The notes below the pieces were generated by a model. It worked only from the letters and a program-made list of their open reading frames with translations. It did no database searches and was not told the origin of the DNA. Positions 55,235 through 63,732 of a DNA stretch of 64,000 nucleotides are shown one piece after another (the stretch's first letter is position 1; the number at the start of each line of letters is the position of its first letter). Source of the DNA: Desulfonatronospira thiodismutans ASO3-1 (GTDB taxonomy: Bacteria > Desulfobacterota > Desulfovibrionia > Desulfovibrionales > Desulfonatronovibrionaceae). The translations under genes were made by a program, and so were the position numbers. The stretch spans positions 310,001 through 374,000 of the forward strand of contig NZ_ACJN02000002.1 in NCBI RefSeq assembly GCF_000174435.1. Direction: 5' to 3'.

Positions 55235-56584
55235 TCAGTTGGGCATAACCCGGCTGGCTGCATCTTTTAACTGCCGACCAAGGGGAGTGTCGGTGTTGAC
55301 CTCTTTTTCCACATTGGCCACCCCTTTTAGAACCGTGGAGTGCCTGCGGTTGAAGCGCCGGCCGATGTCCTTCAGGGAGTGCCCTGTATATTTGCGTGCA
55401 AGATAAAAGGCCAGATTCCTGGCCAGGACATGCTGTTTCTTGCGGCTCTTGGAGCAGACCTTCTCCCGGGGCAGATCGAATACCCGGCAGACGGACCGGA
55501 TTATCTCTTCCAGGTCCAGGTTCTGCTCCTTTAGATCATAGTTCTTGAGCACTTCCAGGGCCATCTCCAGGGTGATGCGCTCCTTGAGCATCCTGGCCTT
55601 GAACACCAGGTTGCTCAGGCAGCTCTCAAGCTGGCGTATATCCGTCTGGATGCGCTCCGCCAGGAGGTGGGACACCTCCTGGGGCAGGCTGATCTGCAGG
55701 CTGGATGCCTTCTGACGCAGTATCTCCTGCCTGGTGCCCAGGTCAGGCTTGTCAATGACCGCCATGAAACCCCGGCAAAGCCTGGAGACCAGGTTGGAAT
55801 CCAGGTCGTTTAACTCCTTGGGCAGAAAGGAGCTGCTTAAAACCACTTTCTTGCCCTGTCCCTGCAGGGAATTGATGGTGGACAGAAATTCCCCCTGGAT
55901 TTTTTCCTTGCCCTGGAAAAAATGAATGTCTTCCAGCATGAGGATATCTATCTGATCCCGGTACCTGGCCTTGAACCGCTCCACCTGCTTGGACTTGATG
56001 GCCTGAATCAGCTGGCAGGCGAATTCTTCTGCGGTAAGGTAGGCCACACGCAGTGCTTCCTTGTTGCTGCTGCCGGCCAGGTTGTTGCCCATGGACTGCA
56101 CCAGGTGGGTCTTGCCCAGGCCCGTGGAAGAGCACAGGAAAAGCTGGTCCGAGGACACCTGTTCCCGGCAGAAGCTCCTGGAAGCCACAAAGGCCAGTTC
56201 GTTGCTTGGGCCCACAACAAAATCCTGAAAGCTGTACCTGAACCTGGAAACCACCTGGATATTGCTCTGGATGGGCAGATGCATCCGGGTCTCACTGGCT
56301 CCCGCCTTCTCGGGAGAACCCAGGGGGGACGCTGCCTCGTCAGCCCTGAATGCTGATATTTCCAGCTCCGGAGTAACTCCCAGTACATCCTGACCAGCTT
56401 CCAGGATCATGCTCTGCAGACGCTCACGCACCCACGAAGCCACGAATTCGTTGGGGGCCTGAAGCCTAAGGATCTTGGCATCAGGGTCGAAACTGCCCTG
56501 CAAAGGCTTTATCCAGAGCTGGAAAATACCAGATTTCAAGGATTTTTCGAGAATTATTTGTATTCTTTCCCATGCGTCCGTCAT
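55235..56584 (-). CDS. dnaA: divergent DnaA-family replication initiator
   Basis: A 449-residue protein with DnaA domains I (1-80), III AAA+ (about 115-330) and IV (about 355-449). Several key motifs differ from the norm. Walker A is CSSTGLGKTHL, with serine in place of the first glycine. Walker B is ILMLEDIHFF, with Glu-Asp for Asp-Asp (E218, D219). The DNA-recognition signature GRRFNRRHSTVL has R414-H415-S416-T417 where DHTTV is usual. Two DnaA paralogues are known in Desulfovibrio, so this may be the second, altered copy. No DnaA boxes, dnaN, recF or gyrB are next to it, so it is not at a classical origin. The start is an ATG at 56584. Confidence 0.85.
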   Translation of the reverse strand: MTDAWERIQIILEKSLKSGIFQLWIKPLQGSFDPDAKILRLQAPNEFVASWVRERLQSMILEAGQDVLGVTPELEISAFRADEAASPLGSPEKAGASETRMHLPIQSNIQVVSRFRYSFQDFVVGPSNELAFVASRSFCREQVSSDQLFLCSSTGLGKTHLVQSMGNNLAGSSNKEALRVAYLTAEEFACQLIQAIKSKQVERFKARYRDQIDILMLEDIHFFQGKEKIQGEFLSTINSLQGQGKKVVLSSSFLPKELNDLDSNLVSRLCRGFMAVIDKPDLGTRQEILRQKASSLQISLPQEVSHLLAERIQTDIRQLESCLSNLVFKARMLKERITLEMALEVLKNYDLKEQNLDLEEIIRSVCRVFDLPREKVCSKSRKKQHVLARNLAFYLARKYTGHSLKDIGRRFNRRHSTVLKGVANVEKEVNTDTPLGRQLKDAASRVMPN

Positions 56585-57278
56585 GGGTTAAGCTTCTAAC
56601 CCAGAATCACCATCAGACACAAACTGCAAAACGAGCCTTTTTGACCAGGATTGTACGCTTGTCACTTTTAAGCATAACATATTAATATGAATTGATTTTT
56701 TTCAACAAAGACCATTGCTGTGGCTTGTTTGCAGGGGAATTTATATGCCCATGAAAGACCAGCGATATATGAGGGTTGAAAAGCCTTTTCCCTGGCAGCA
56801 ACTTACTTTATCTTTAACCAAAGCTATTTTTTTCTGCAAATTTCTCCATTTTTCAAAATAAAAATTCTGGATATAGACACTGTGTTCAAAACTTTTTTCT
56901 GTGTGTATTCTTAACACTACAGCGAAACTTATGGTTTATCTCCGGGGACTGGCTCTCCGCACTTATTTTTTCCAATAAAACCAAGATCATTTAATAAAAA
57001 TAAGTGCGGGGTGCCTGTCCCCAATTTAGACAGGTTGAAAAGTTTTATAAGTTTCGCTGTAGTGTTAGTCATGGTATTCACCATCCCGGCCTGGAGGGCA
57101 GCAGCCGGACATCCTGCAGGCAGTCTTTTTGGCAGTCCCGTTATAAAAAAGGTTTGTGCCCTGCATGGCCTTGACAAGCCTTGAATAAGTCACAAGTAAA
57201 CGTGTTGAATTATGCACCAGGGACTGCTCAGCCGGCAGCCTGCAAAGAACCCGTGAAGAAATTTATTCGGAGGAAGTA
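56585..57278. other. non-coding region between dnaA and the P-type ATPase
   Basis: These 694 bases include the dnaA leader, AT-rich DNA (56641-56910), the palindromic element at 56912-57067, and the ATPase leader with its GGAGGAAGTA site. I saw no TTATCCACA-type DnaA box cluster, so an origin is not supported. A 38-codon frame at 56742-56858 starts with a weak site and has no recognisable family. Confidence 0.6.
56912..57067. mobile_element. MITE-like palindromic element, copy A
   Basis: Perfect 21-bp terminal inverted repeats (56912-56932 and 57047-57067; core CTACAGCGAAACTTAT) bound a 156-bp sequence without a gene. Inside is a second inverted repeat: GGGGACTGGCTCTCC-GCACTTATT pairs with the complement of AATAAGTGCGGGGTGCCTGTCCCC. 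The internal palindrome resembles REP sequences mobilised by RAYT-type Y1 transposases; the outer repeats resemble MITEs. Copy B is at 63423-63575 in the same orientation. It lies upstream of the P-type ATPase. Confidence 0.8.
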
Positions 57279-60050
57279 ATGAAAACCGACCCTGATATAG
57301 AACCCGAAACATCCTGGCACTCCATGCCGGTGCAGGAAGTCTTCCAGCACCTGCAGACCTCTGAAAACGGCCTGGATTCCAGCCAGGCCAGGCAAAGACT
57401 GGACAGCTTTGGCCCCAACAAGCTGCCCCGGGCCAGAAAACAGGGGCCTTTCAAGCGTTTTCTGCTGCAGTTTCACAACGTACTTATATACGTCCTGCTG
57501 GCGGCCACCATTGTCACCGCCCTTCTGCAGCAGTGGGTGGATTCGGCTGTGATTTTCGCTGTTTGCCTGGTCAACGCCCTCATCGGATTCATCCAGGAAG
57601 GCAAGGCGGAAAAGTCCATGGAAAGCCTGCAGGGCATGCTGGCCCCCGTGGCCACAGTCCTGCGCGACGGTCAGAAAAAGACCGTGCCCGCGGAAGAACT
57701 GGTCCCGGGAGACGTGGTAGTCCTTTCAAGCGGGGACAAGGTCCCGGCTGACCTGCGCCTTTTCCAGGCCAGGGACCTGCAGATCGAGGAGGCCGCCCTC
57801 ACCGGTGAATCGGTACCAGTGGGCAAGGATATATATGAGGCAGACCCGGAAGCAGGTCTGGGGGATCGCTCCTGCATGGCCTTTTCCGGAACCATGGTGG
57901 CCTACGGCCAGGGTGCTGGAGTAGTGGCCGCCACCGGGGCCCATACCCAGATAGGCCGCATAAGCGCCATGCTGGCCCAGGTGCAGACCCTGACCACGCC
58001 CCTTTTAAAAAAGATAACCAGGTTCGGCCACTTCCTCACTGCTGCCATCCTGGTGACGGCCCTGGCCACTTTCGCCTTCGGCATCCTGGTACGCCAGCTT
58101 ATGCCCTCGGAAATGTTCATGGCCGCGGTGGGCCTGGCCGTATCCGCCATACCCGCCGGTCTTCCGGCCATAATGACCATCACCCTGGCCATAGGGGTGC
58201 AGAGAATGGCCCGCAGAAACGCCATCATCCGCAAGCTCCCGGCCCTGGAAACGCTGGGCGCGGTGACCACCATCTGCTCGGACAAGACCGGCACCCTGAC
58301 CAAGAACCAGATGACGGTTCAAAGCGTTCAGGTCTCTGAAGACCTGTATTTAATAACCGGTACAGGCTATAACCCCATGGGGGAATTCAGGCTCCAGGAC
58401 CAGAACATAGACCCTCTGCAGCATTCCCTTCTGGCTGAGACTCTGCGCGCGGTTCTACTGTGCAATGAGGCCCATATCTATTACCAGGAAAACGAAGGCG
58501 TCTACCGCCTGGAAGGGGCCTCCACCGAGGGAGCCCTGGTAGCGGCAGCCATGAAGGCCGGGCTTGACCAGAAGCAGGAAAACGCAGACCGGCCAAGGAT
58601 TGACGCTATCCCCTTTTCCTCGGACAAGAAATTCATGGCCACCCTGCACGACTACCACCAGGACGGCGGCCGGCGTATCATCCTCAAGGGCGCCCCGGAA
58701 CGCGTCCTGGAAAGGTGCAGCCACCAGGCGAACTCAAATGGACAGAAAGAGCTGGACCCGGATTTCTGGCACAATAGCGGCGAAACCATCGCCTCCAGGG
58801 GCCAGCGACTGCTGGCGGTGGCCTTCAAGGATGTCCCGGGGGACAAAAAGGGCCTTGATGAGGAGGATACCAGTGAAGGCTTCACTCTCCTTGGACTCTT
58901 CGGGATAATAGACCCTCCCCGGGAAGAAGCGGTCAAGGCTGCTGCAAAGCTCATCGGCAGGTGTGTCTCGGTGCGCGACTGCCAGTCGGCCGGAATAAAC
59001 GTGAAAATGATCACCGGGGACCACGCCCTGACAGCGGTATCCATTGCCGACGAGCTGGGCATCGGGGACGGGCGTACCTTTCTGGCGGGCAAGGACCTGG
59101 AAAAGATGAGTGATGAAGAACTAGAAAAGAAAGTCCCCGGGGTGGACGTCTACGCCCGCACCAGCCCGGAACACAAGCTCAGGCTGGTGCAGGCCCTGCA
59201 GGCGGGGGGCAACATCGTGGCCATGACCGGGGACGGAGTCAACGATGCCCCGGCCCTCAAGCGGGCCGATGTGGGCGTGGCCATGGGCAAAGGCGGCACC
59301 GAGGCCGCCAGGGAAGCCTCGGACGTGGTCCTGGCCGACGACAATTTCGCCTCCATCGCCAATGCCGTGGAAGAAGGCCGGACCATTTACGACAACCTGA
59401 AAAAGGCCATCCTGTTCATCCTGCCCACCAACGGAGGGCAGGCCCTGGTGGTCATGGCTTCCATTGTGCTGGGCATCGGCCTTCTGGGCGAAGGCGGGGA
59501 ATACACCCTGCCCATAAGCCCGCCCCAGATTCTGTGGATCAATATGATCATCGCAGTCACCCTGGCCCTGGCCCTGGCCTTTGAGCCCCCGGAAGGAAAT
59601 GTCATGAGCCGTCCCCCCAGACCTCCGGATGAACCCCTCATCTCCGGATTTCTCATCTGGCGCGTGGCCTCGGTATCCGTGCTCCTGGTCATCGGCACTC
59701 TGTGGCACTACCAATATATGCTGTCCGGAGGTGCTTCCCATGAACTGGCCTCCACCACGGCCATCAACACCCTGGTGGTGGGACAGGTCTTCTACCTGAT
59801 AAACAGCCGGTTCATCCACGAGCCGGCCTGGAGCATCCGGGGCTTTCTGGGCAGCAGGGCGGTGCTTATCTCCATTGCCGTCCTGGCCGTACTGCAGATT
59901 GGCTTTACCTACCTGCCCTTCATGCAGTACATCTTCCAGACCGAACCCGTCTGCCTTGAGTCCTGGATCAGGATAGTACTCTTCGGCATAATCGTATTTC
60001 TGGCTGTAGAGCTGGAAAAGGCCTTTTTCCGGAGTAGAACCGGCGATTAA
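57279..60050 (+). CDS. P-type (IIA-like) cation-transporting ATPase
   Basis: A 923-residue membrane pump. The actuator has LTGESVPVGKD, the phosphorylation site is ICSDKTGTLTKNQ, the hinge is VAMTGDGVNDAPALKRADVG, and ten membrane spans are expected. The M4 ion-binding segment reads SAIPAGLPAIMTITLAIG, with alanine in place of the glutamate of calcium pumps (IPEGLP). The transported ion is therefore uncertain. The phosphorylation domain carries an insertion of about eleven residues before AGINVKMITGDH, containing LIGRCVSVRDC. GGAGGAAGTA precedes the ATG. A MITE-like element lies upstream. Confidence 0.92.
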   Translation: MKTDPDIEPETSWHSMPVQEVFQHLQTSENGLDSSQARQRLDSFGPNKLPRARKQGPFKRFLLQFHNVLIYVLLAATIVTALLQQWVDSAVIFAVCLVNALIGFIQEGKAEKSMESLQGMLAPVATVLRDGQKKTVPAEELVPGDVVVLSSGDKVPADLRLFQARDLQIEEAALTGESVPVGKDIYEADPEAGLGDRSCMAFSGTMVAYGQGAGVVAATGAHTQIGRISAMLAQVQTLTTPLLKKITRFGHFLTAAILVTALATFAFGILVRQLMPSEMFMAAVGLAVSAIPAGLPAIMTITLAIGVQRMARRNAIIRKLPALETLGAVTTICSDKTGTLTKNQMTVQSVQVSEDLYLITGTGYNPMGEFRLQDQNIDPLQHSLLAETLRAVLLCNEAHIYYQENEGVYRLEGASTEGALVAAAMKAGLDQKQENADRPRIDAIPFSSDKKFMATLHDYHQDGGRRIILKGAPERVLERCSHQANSNGQKELDPDFWHNSGETIASRGQRLLAVAFKDVPGDKKGLDEEDTSEGFTLLGLFGIIDPPREEAVKAAAKLIGRCVSVRDCQSAGINVKMITGDHALTAVSIADELGIGDGRTFLAGKDLEKMSDEELEKKVPGVDVYARTSPEHKLRLVQALQAGGNIVAMTGDGVNDAPALKRADVGVAMGKGGTEAAREASDVVLADDNFASIANAVEEGRTIYDNLKKAILFILPTNGGQALVVMASIVLGIGLLGEGGEYTLPISPPQILWINMIIAVTLALALAFEPPEGNVMSRPPRPPDEPLISGFLIWRVASVSVLLVIGTLWHYQYMLSGGASHELASTTAINTLVVGQVFYLINSRFIHEPAWSIRGFLGSRAVLISIAVLAVLQIGFTYLPFMQYIFQTEPVCLESWIRIVLFGIIVFLAVELEKAFFRSRTGD

Positions 60051-60053
60051 ACA

Positions 60054-60914
60054 TCAGGACATGGCTATAAGCATGACTCCTGCCAGCATGACCAGGGTGG
60101 CCGTCACCCTGGTCTTCATATCCTTTTCCAGAAAATAAATCCCGCCTATGAGCACCCCGAGCACGATGCTGGTCCTTTTTATGGCAATTACGTAAGGTAC
60201 CAGGCCGATCTTTATGGCTGCCATCTGGCATACGAAACCCACCCCGGTGACCAGGCCTATGAGCAGAAGGGGGGTCAGGTTGGCCTGCATTTTCCCCCGC
60301 AGCCTGCCCCGCATGCAGAAAAGAACCACTGTCAGGCCCAGGGAGATAAAACTCTGGATGCACACCGCCCAGAAAAAGGGACTGGTGGCCATGACTCCGA
60401 TTTTATCCATGTTGGCGGCCACGCTCCAGATAAGGGCCACCATGAGCATCAGCCTGGCCCCGGGATCGCTCACCAGGGCCCTTAAGGGACTTAAAAGCGT
60501 GGCCTCCCTGCCCACCCCCAGCAGATAGGAGCCGCCCACAATGAACAAAACCCCGACATATCCCAGGGGCGTGGGGATATCCCCCACCAGCAAAGGTGAG
60601 GTAAAGAGCAGAAAGGCCGGGGTAAAGCTTAAAAGGGGCAGGGTGATGGAGAGATCCGAAGTGCTTATGGCCCGGATATACAGAACCGTGGCCAGGATAT
60701 TCAGGCCGCCCCCCACAAGAAGGGCCGTCCAGAATTCAGGGGGCAGGTACTCCGGAATGGGAGTGAAAAAGATAAGAGGCAGGATAAAGGGCAGACTGAA
60801 GACCTTCCACACCCAGGCAATGGTGAATACGTCCATGCTCTGCAGGCTTTTCTTGCACAGCCCGTCCTTGGCCGCTTCGCACACGGCGGTGATAAAGGCC
60901 AGAATGATCCACAT
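60054..60914 (-). CDS. EamA/DMT-family membrane transporter
   Basis: A 286-residue ten-span protein of the drug/metabolite transporter superfamily with two EamA repeats, the first starting MWIILAFITAVCEAAKDG and the second LMLMVALIWSVAANMDKIG. Typical features are the hydrophobic spans LPLLSFTPAFLLFTSPLLVG and YVGVLFIVGGSYLLGV. The substrate is not predictable. It lies nine bases downstream of alr and converges with the ATPase gene. Confidence 0.88.
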   Translation of the reverse strand: MWIILAFITAVCEAAKDGLCKKSLQSMDVFTIAWVWKVFSLPFILPLIFFTPIPEYLPPEFWTALLVGGGLNILATVLYIRAISTSDLSITLPLLSFTPAFLLFTSPLLVGDIPTPLGYVGVLFIVGGSYLLGVGREATLLSPLRALVSDPGARLMLMVALIWSVAANMDKIGVMATSPFFWAVCIQSFISLGLTVVLFCMRGRLRGKMQANLTPLLLIGLVTGVGFVCQMAAIKIGLVPYVIAIKRTSIVLGVLIGGIYFLEKDMKTRVTATLVMLAGVMLIAMS

Positions 60915-60923
60915 GTGATTTAC

Positions 60924-62039
60924 TTAGCCGGCCCTGCTGTAAGTCCTTGGGTTTTTGCCCAGGCTGCAGAAAATCTCGTAAGAAATGCTGTCCAGCCACC
61001 CGGCCATCTCCCGGGCGCTTAACAGTTGCCGCCCTTCTCCGCCCAGAACATAAACCTCGCAACCGGGGGCAATATCCCCGGCATGGCTTGCATCCACTAC
61101 GCTCAGCTGCATGCAGACCCGGCCCAGCACAGGCATCCTGCGGCCCTGGTAAAGCATCCAGCCCCGGTTGGAAAGGCCCCGGGAATAGTTGTCCGCATAA
61201 CCGCAGCCAATGACCGCGATGCGCATGTCCCTGGGTGCAGTAAAGCAGAGCCCGTAACTGACCCCTGCCCCTTTTTCCAGGTGGTGCACCGCCAGAACAG
61301 GGGCCCTGACATGCATGGCCTGGGCCAGGCCCTCACCCTTGGAGGCCCAGGGGGTATGCTCAAAGGGATTGTCCCCGTAAAGGGAGATGCCGGGGCGAAC
61401 GCAGTCCAGATGTGTTTCCGGGTGGGCCAGGATGGCCGCCGAGTTGGCCAGAGACTTTTCAAATTCATGACCCCTGGCCTGCATGGTCCGGCAGTAGTCT
61501 TCAAAGGTCTTAAGCTGGCGAAGCACCTCCTGCCTGCCCTGGACAGAATCCGCCAGGCTCAGGTGCGAGGCCAGCATGTGCAGTTTGAGCCCCCGGCACT
61601 TCTCCCAGGTCTCCAGCAGCTCATGCAGGTCCCCTCCTCTGAACCCCAGCCGGTTCATGCCGGTTTCCAGCTTGATGGCCACCGGGATTGTCCCTCTGAA
61701 GCTGCAGGAGGCCTCTTGCAGCGCCTTCAACTGCTCCCGGGAATGAATAAATGGGATGATCCTGTGCCGGGCCAGAAGGTGGTAATCCTCAGGGGAGACC
61801 GGTCCAAGCAGGGAATAGATTTCAGGCGCGTCCAGGCAGTCTCTCAGGCGCGCTCCTTCCTGGACGCTGCCCACCCCGAAACGATCCGCCCCGGCCTGAT
61901 GCAGGCAGCGGGCCGTCTCTTCCAGGCCGTGTCCGTAGGCATCGGCCTTGACCACGGCCATAACCCTGGCGGTGGTCCTGCGGCTTAGAAATGCAAAATT
62001 ATCCTCTATGGACCTGGTCTGGATGTGCACCTTGAGCAT
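60924..62039 (-). CDS. alr: alanine racemase
   Basis: A 371-residue PLP enzyme making D-alanine for peptidoglycan. The PLP lysine is in MAVVKADAYGHGLEE; other conserved blocks are LETGMNRLGF, CVRPGISLYGDNPF, GAGVSYGLCFTAPRD and the tyrosine/arginine region. The family segment GRVCMD appears here as GRVCMQLSVVD, with Gln for Asp. It lies 15 bp after moaA, a cofactor gene with no obvious link, followed by the EamA transporter. Confidence 0.95.
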   Translation of the reverse strand: MLKVHIQTRSIEDNFAFLSRRTTARVMAVVKADAYGHGLEETARCLHQAGADRFGVGSVQEGARLRDCLDAPEIYSLLGPVSPEDYHLLARHRIIPFIHSREQLKALQEASCSFRGTIPVAIKLETGMNRLGFRGGDLHELLETWEKCRGLKLHMLASHLSLADSVQGRQEVLRQLKTFEDYCRTMQARGHEFEKSLANSAAILAHPETHLDCVRPGISLYGDNPFEHTPWASKGEGLAQAMHVRAPVLAVHHLEKGAGVSYGLCFTAPRDMRIAVIGCGYADNYSRGLSNRGWMLYQGRRMPVLGRVCMQLSVVDASHAGDIAPGCEVYVLGGEGRQLLSAREMAGWLDSISYEIFCSLGKNPRTYSRAG

Positions 62040-62054
62040 AGCAAAATCCCGGTT

Positions 62055-63050
62055 TTATCCGCCTATGGAAGACATGACCCGCCGGCACAGGCTTTTTTCC
62101 TTTTTGCCGCCGGACATGAGCTCATGGCCCATGGGCTTTTTGCGCCCTGCCCGTTCCATGACCAGGCGCAGCCTTTCAGGGCTGATTTTCGGGGAACGGA
62201 TAAGGGGCAGCAGGTTGTATTCTTTGTCCGAGAAAAGGCAGGTGCGCAGACGTCCATTGGCTGTTACCCGCAGGCGGTTGCAGGTGGCGCAGAAATGCGC
62301 GCTCAAAGGGGATATGACCCCCACCCGGCCCAGGCCATGCCCGGGTTTGTACATGCGGGCCGGGCCATGGTTGCGGGTCAGGTTGTCCACCGGCACCATG
62401 TCGGTTAACTCTGCAGCCTGAGTCAAAAGATCCGCCGAGGACCAGTAATAATCCTGTTCCCACAGGGTCTTCTCACCAATGGGCATAAACTCTATGAAAC
62501 GTACGTCCAAAGGCTTGTCCATGGCCAGGCGGATAAAATCCCCCAGCTCGTCATCATTGACCCCCTTAAGGGCCACGGCATTTATCTTGACCCGGATCCC
62601 CTCTTCCAGGCAACGGTCAATACTGGCCATGACGCTGTCCAGCTTGTCCTGTCCGGTTATACGCTGATACTTGTCCCGGTCCAGGGTGTCCAGGGAGATG
62701 TTCAGGCCTTTGATGCCGATGTCGCGCAAGGCCCGGATCTTGCCGGCAATGAGGGTGGCGTTGGTGGTCAGCCTTATCTCCATCTGCGGCAGCTCGCTTT
62801 TGAGCCGATGCAGAAAATACAGTATATCCCGGCGGACAAAAGGTTCGCCTCCGGTAAGCCTGACCTTCTGCACATCCATGCCCGAGGCTGCGTGCAGCAG
62901 ATACAGCATGTCCTCGTAGGTCAGGATATTTTTGTGGGAAATGAATCTGGAGCCCTTGCCGGGCCGGCAGTAAAAGCATCTCAGATTGCAGCGGTCGGTT
63001 ATGCTCAGGCGCAGGTAGCTGACTCCCCGGCCGTAGTTGTCCTGGATCAT
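62055..63050 (-). CDS. moaA: GTP 3',8-cyclase (molybdenum cofactor)
   Basis: A 331-residue radical SAM enzyme that starts molybdopterin synthesis. The N-terminal cluster site is SITDRCNLRCFYCRP, the SAM region is VRLTGGEPFVRRDI, the C-terminal second cluster is CATCNRLRVTANGRLRTCLF, and the protein ends SSIGG with the functionally important double glycine. GGAG precedes the ATG. The upstream region has a structured element (63154-63220) that could regulate it. alr follows 15 bp downstream. Confidence 0.96.
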   Translation of the reverse strand: MIQDNYGRGVSYLRLSITDRCNLRCFYCRPGKGSRFISHKNILTYEDMLYLLHAASGMDVQKVRLTGGEPFVRRDILYFLHRLKSELPQMEIRLTTNATLIAGKIRALRDIGIKGLNISLDTLDRDKYQRITGQDKLDSVMASIDRCLEEGIRVKINAVALKGVNDDELGDFIRLAMDKPLDVRFIEFMPIGEKTLWEQDYYWSSADLLTQAAELTDMVPVDNLTRNHGPARMYKPGHGLGRVGVISPLSAHFCATCNRLRVTANGRLRTCLFSDKEYNLLPLIRSPKISPERLRLVMERAGRKKPMGHELMSGGKKEKSLCRRVMSSIGG

Positions 63051-63153
63051 CTGGTATTGCTCCTGGAAAATCAGGTTGTAATATCCCGCCCCTTACTGGC
63101 TGCAGGGCTTATACGCCCCTGGACGAAAACCGGGACAGGATTTAATGTAACCC

Positions 63154-63220
63154 TTCAGGGGTATGCCGGAATCACGCCTCTGGCGTGAGTGCCAGTAATC
63201 ACCACCGAGGACCCCCTGAA
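63154..63220 (-). promoter_or_regulatory. possible structured leader of moaA
   Basis: On the minus strand TTCAGGGG pairs with CCCCTGAA, closing a 67-base region that also contains the hairpin CACGCC-AGA-GGCGTG. It lies about 105 bases upstream of the moaA start. It does not match the molybdenum-cofactor riboswitch consensus as far as I can tell by eye, nor another class I know. Confidence 0.4.
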
Positions 63221-63256
63221 TGGTTAAAACTTAACTGCCCGGCAGCTTATACCAAG

Positions 63257-63286
63257 AAAGCCGGGCAGGCAACCTTGCCCGGTTTT
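63257..63286 (+). terminator. terminator-like hairpin without an upstream gene
   Basis: CCGGGCA pairs with TGCCCGG, preceded by AAAG and followed by TTTT, so it could act in either direction. No coding gene on either strand would obviously use it. A second GC-rich hairpin (CCGCC/GGCGG) ending in eight T residues follows at 63292-63322. Confidence 0.55.
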
Positions 63287-63291
63287 CATAA

Positions 63292-63322
63292 CCGCCGGGC
63301 TCGCGGCGGCGCAGTTTTTTTT
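63292..63322 (+). terminator. second terminator-like hairpin with T8 run
   Basis: CCGCC pairs with GGCGG across an eight-base loop, followed after five bases by TTTTTTTT. Together with the previous hairpin it may mark the 3' end of an unannotated plus-strand small RNA. Confidence 0.45.
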
Positions 63323-63422
63323 AGAATGACTGTTTCCGGGCTTGCCTTTGCCCCGGGGAAAACCTATAAATCAATAGTGCCGGAAACCCAACCGGCAACC
63401 TGTTCAAGTAAAATTTATTGCA

Positions 63423-63575
63423 TAACACTACAGCGAAACTTATTTATTGACCTCCGGGGACTGGCTCTCCCCGCGCTTATTTTTAAAACCTGTTAATCAT
63501 CCTTCAGAAAAATAAGTGCGGGGGTGCCTGTCCCCAATTGAGATACGATATTATATTTTATAAGTTTCGCTGTAG
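63423..63575. mobile_element. MITE-like palindromic element, copy B
   Basis: The left end (63423-63443) is identical to that of copy A over 21 bp. The right end matches over 16 bp (63560-63575) and then diverges (GGATAA instead of TGTTA). The internal palindrome is conserved: CTCCGGGGACTGGCTCTCC and AAAAATAAGTGCGGGG with GTGCCTGTCCCC. The spacer between the internal arms differs. It lies about 160 bp upstream of msrA. Confidence 0.78.
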
Positions 63576-63732
63576 GGATAACCTGCAGGAAATGAAGACT
63601 CAACAAGCTTTACCAGCTGATTTATCAGTTCAACCATTTACCAGGCGCTTTATTTAATGTTTACCCTGCCCAGCACAGCCGGCCAGGCGTAAAAGCAAGT
63701 GCCGGATGAACCATTAAATTCGGGAGAAAAAA

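Larger units (their letters stand above)
63051..63732. other. non-coding region between moaA and msrA
   Basis: These 682 bases contain a structured element upstream of moaA (63154-63220), two terminator-like hairpins on the plus strand (63257-63286 and 63292-63322) with no plus-strand gene before them, and palindromic element copy B (63423-63575). No convincing open frame is present. Confidence 0.6.

Noticed and set aside
56742-56858. 38-codon frame starting MPMKDQRYMRVEKPFPW
   Set aside because: The start slightly resembles the beginning of PilZ domains, but the frame is short, the site weak and the rest has no match; at most it is a remnant.
56585-56911. Replication origin next to dnaA
   Set aside because: No cluster of TTATCCACA-type boxes, no dnaN, recF or gyrB next to it, and DnaA itself is atypical.
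56929-57177. 82-codon minus-strand frame over element copy A
   Set aside because: It consists of repeat sequence read in one frame and is not shared as a frame with copy B.
63423-63575. Complete insertion sequence
   Set aside because: About 150 bp without any coding capacity for a transposase; it can only be non-autonomous.
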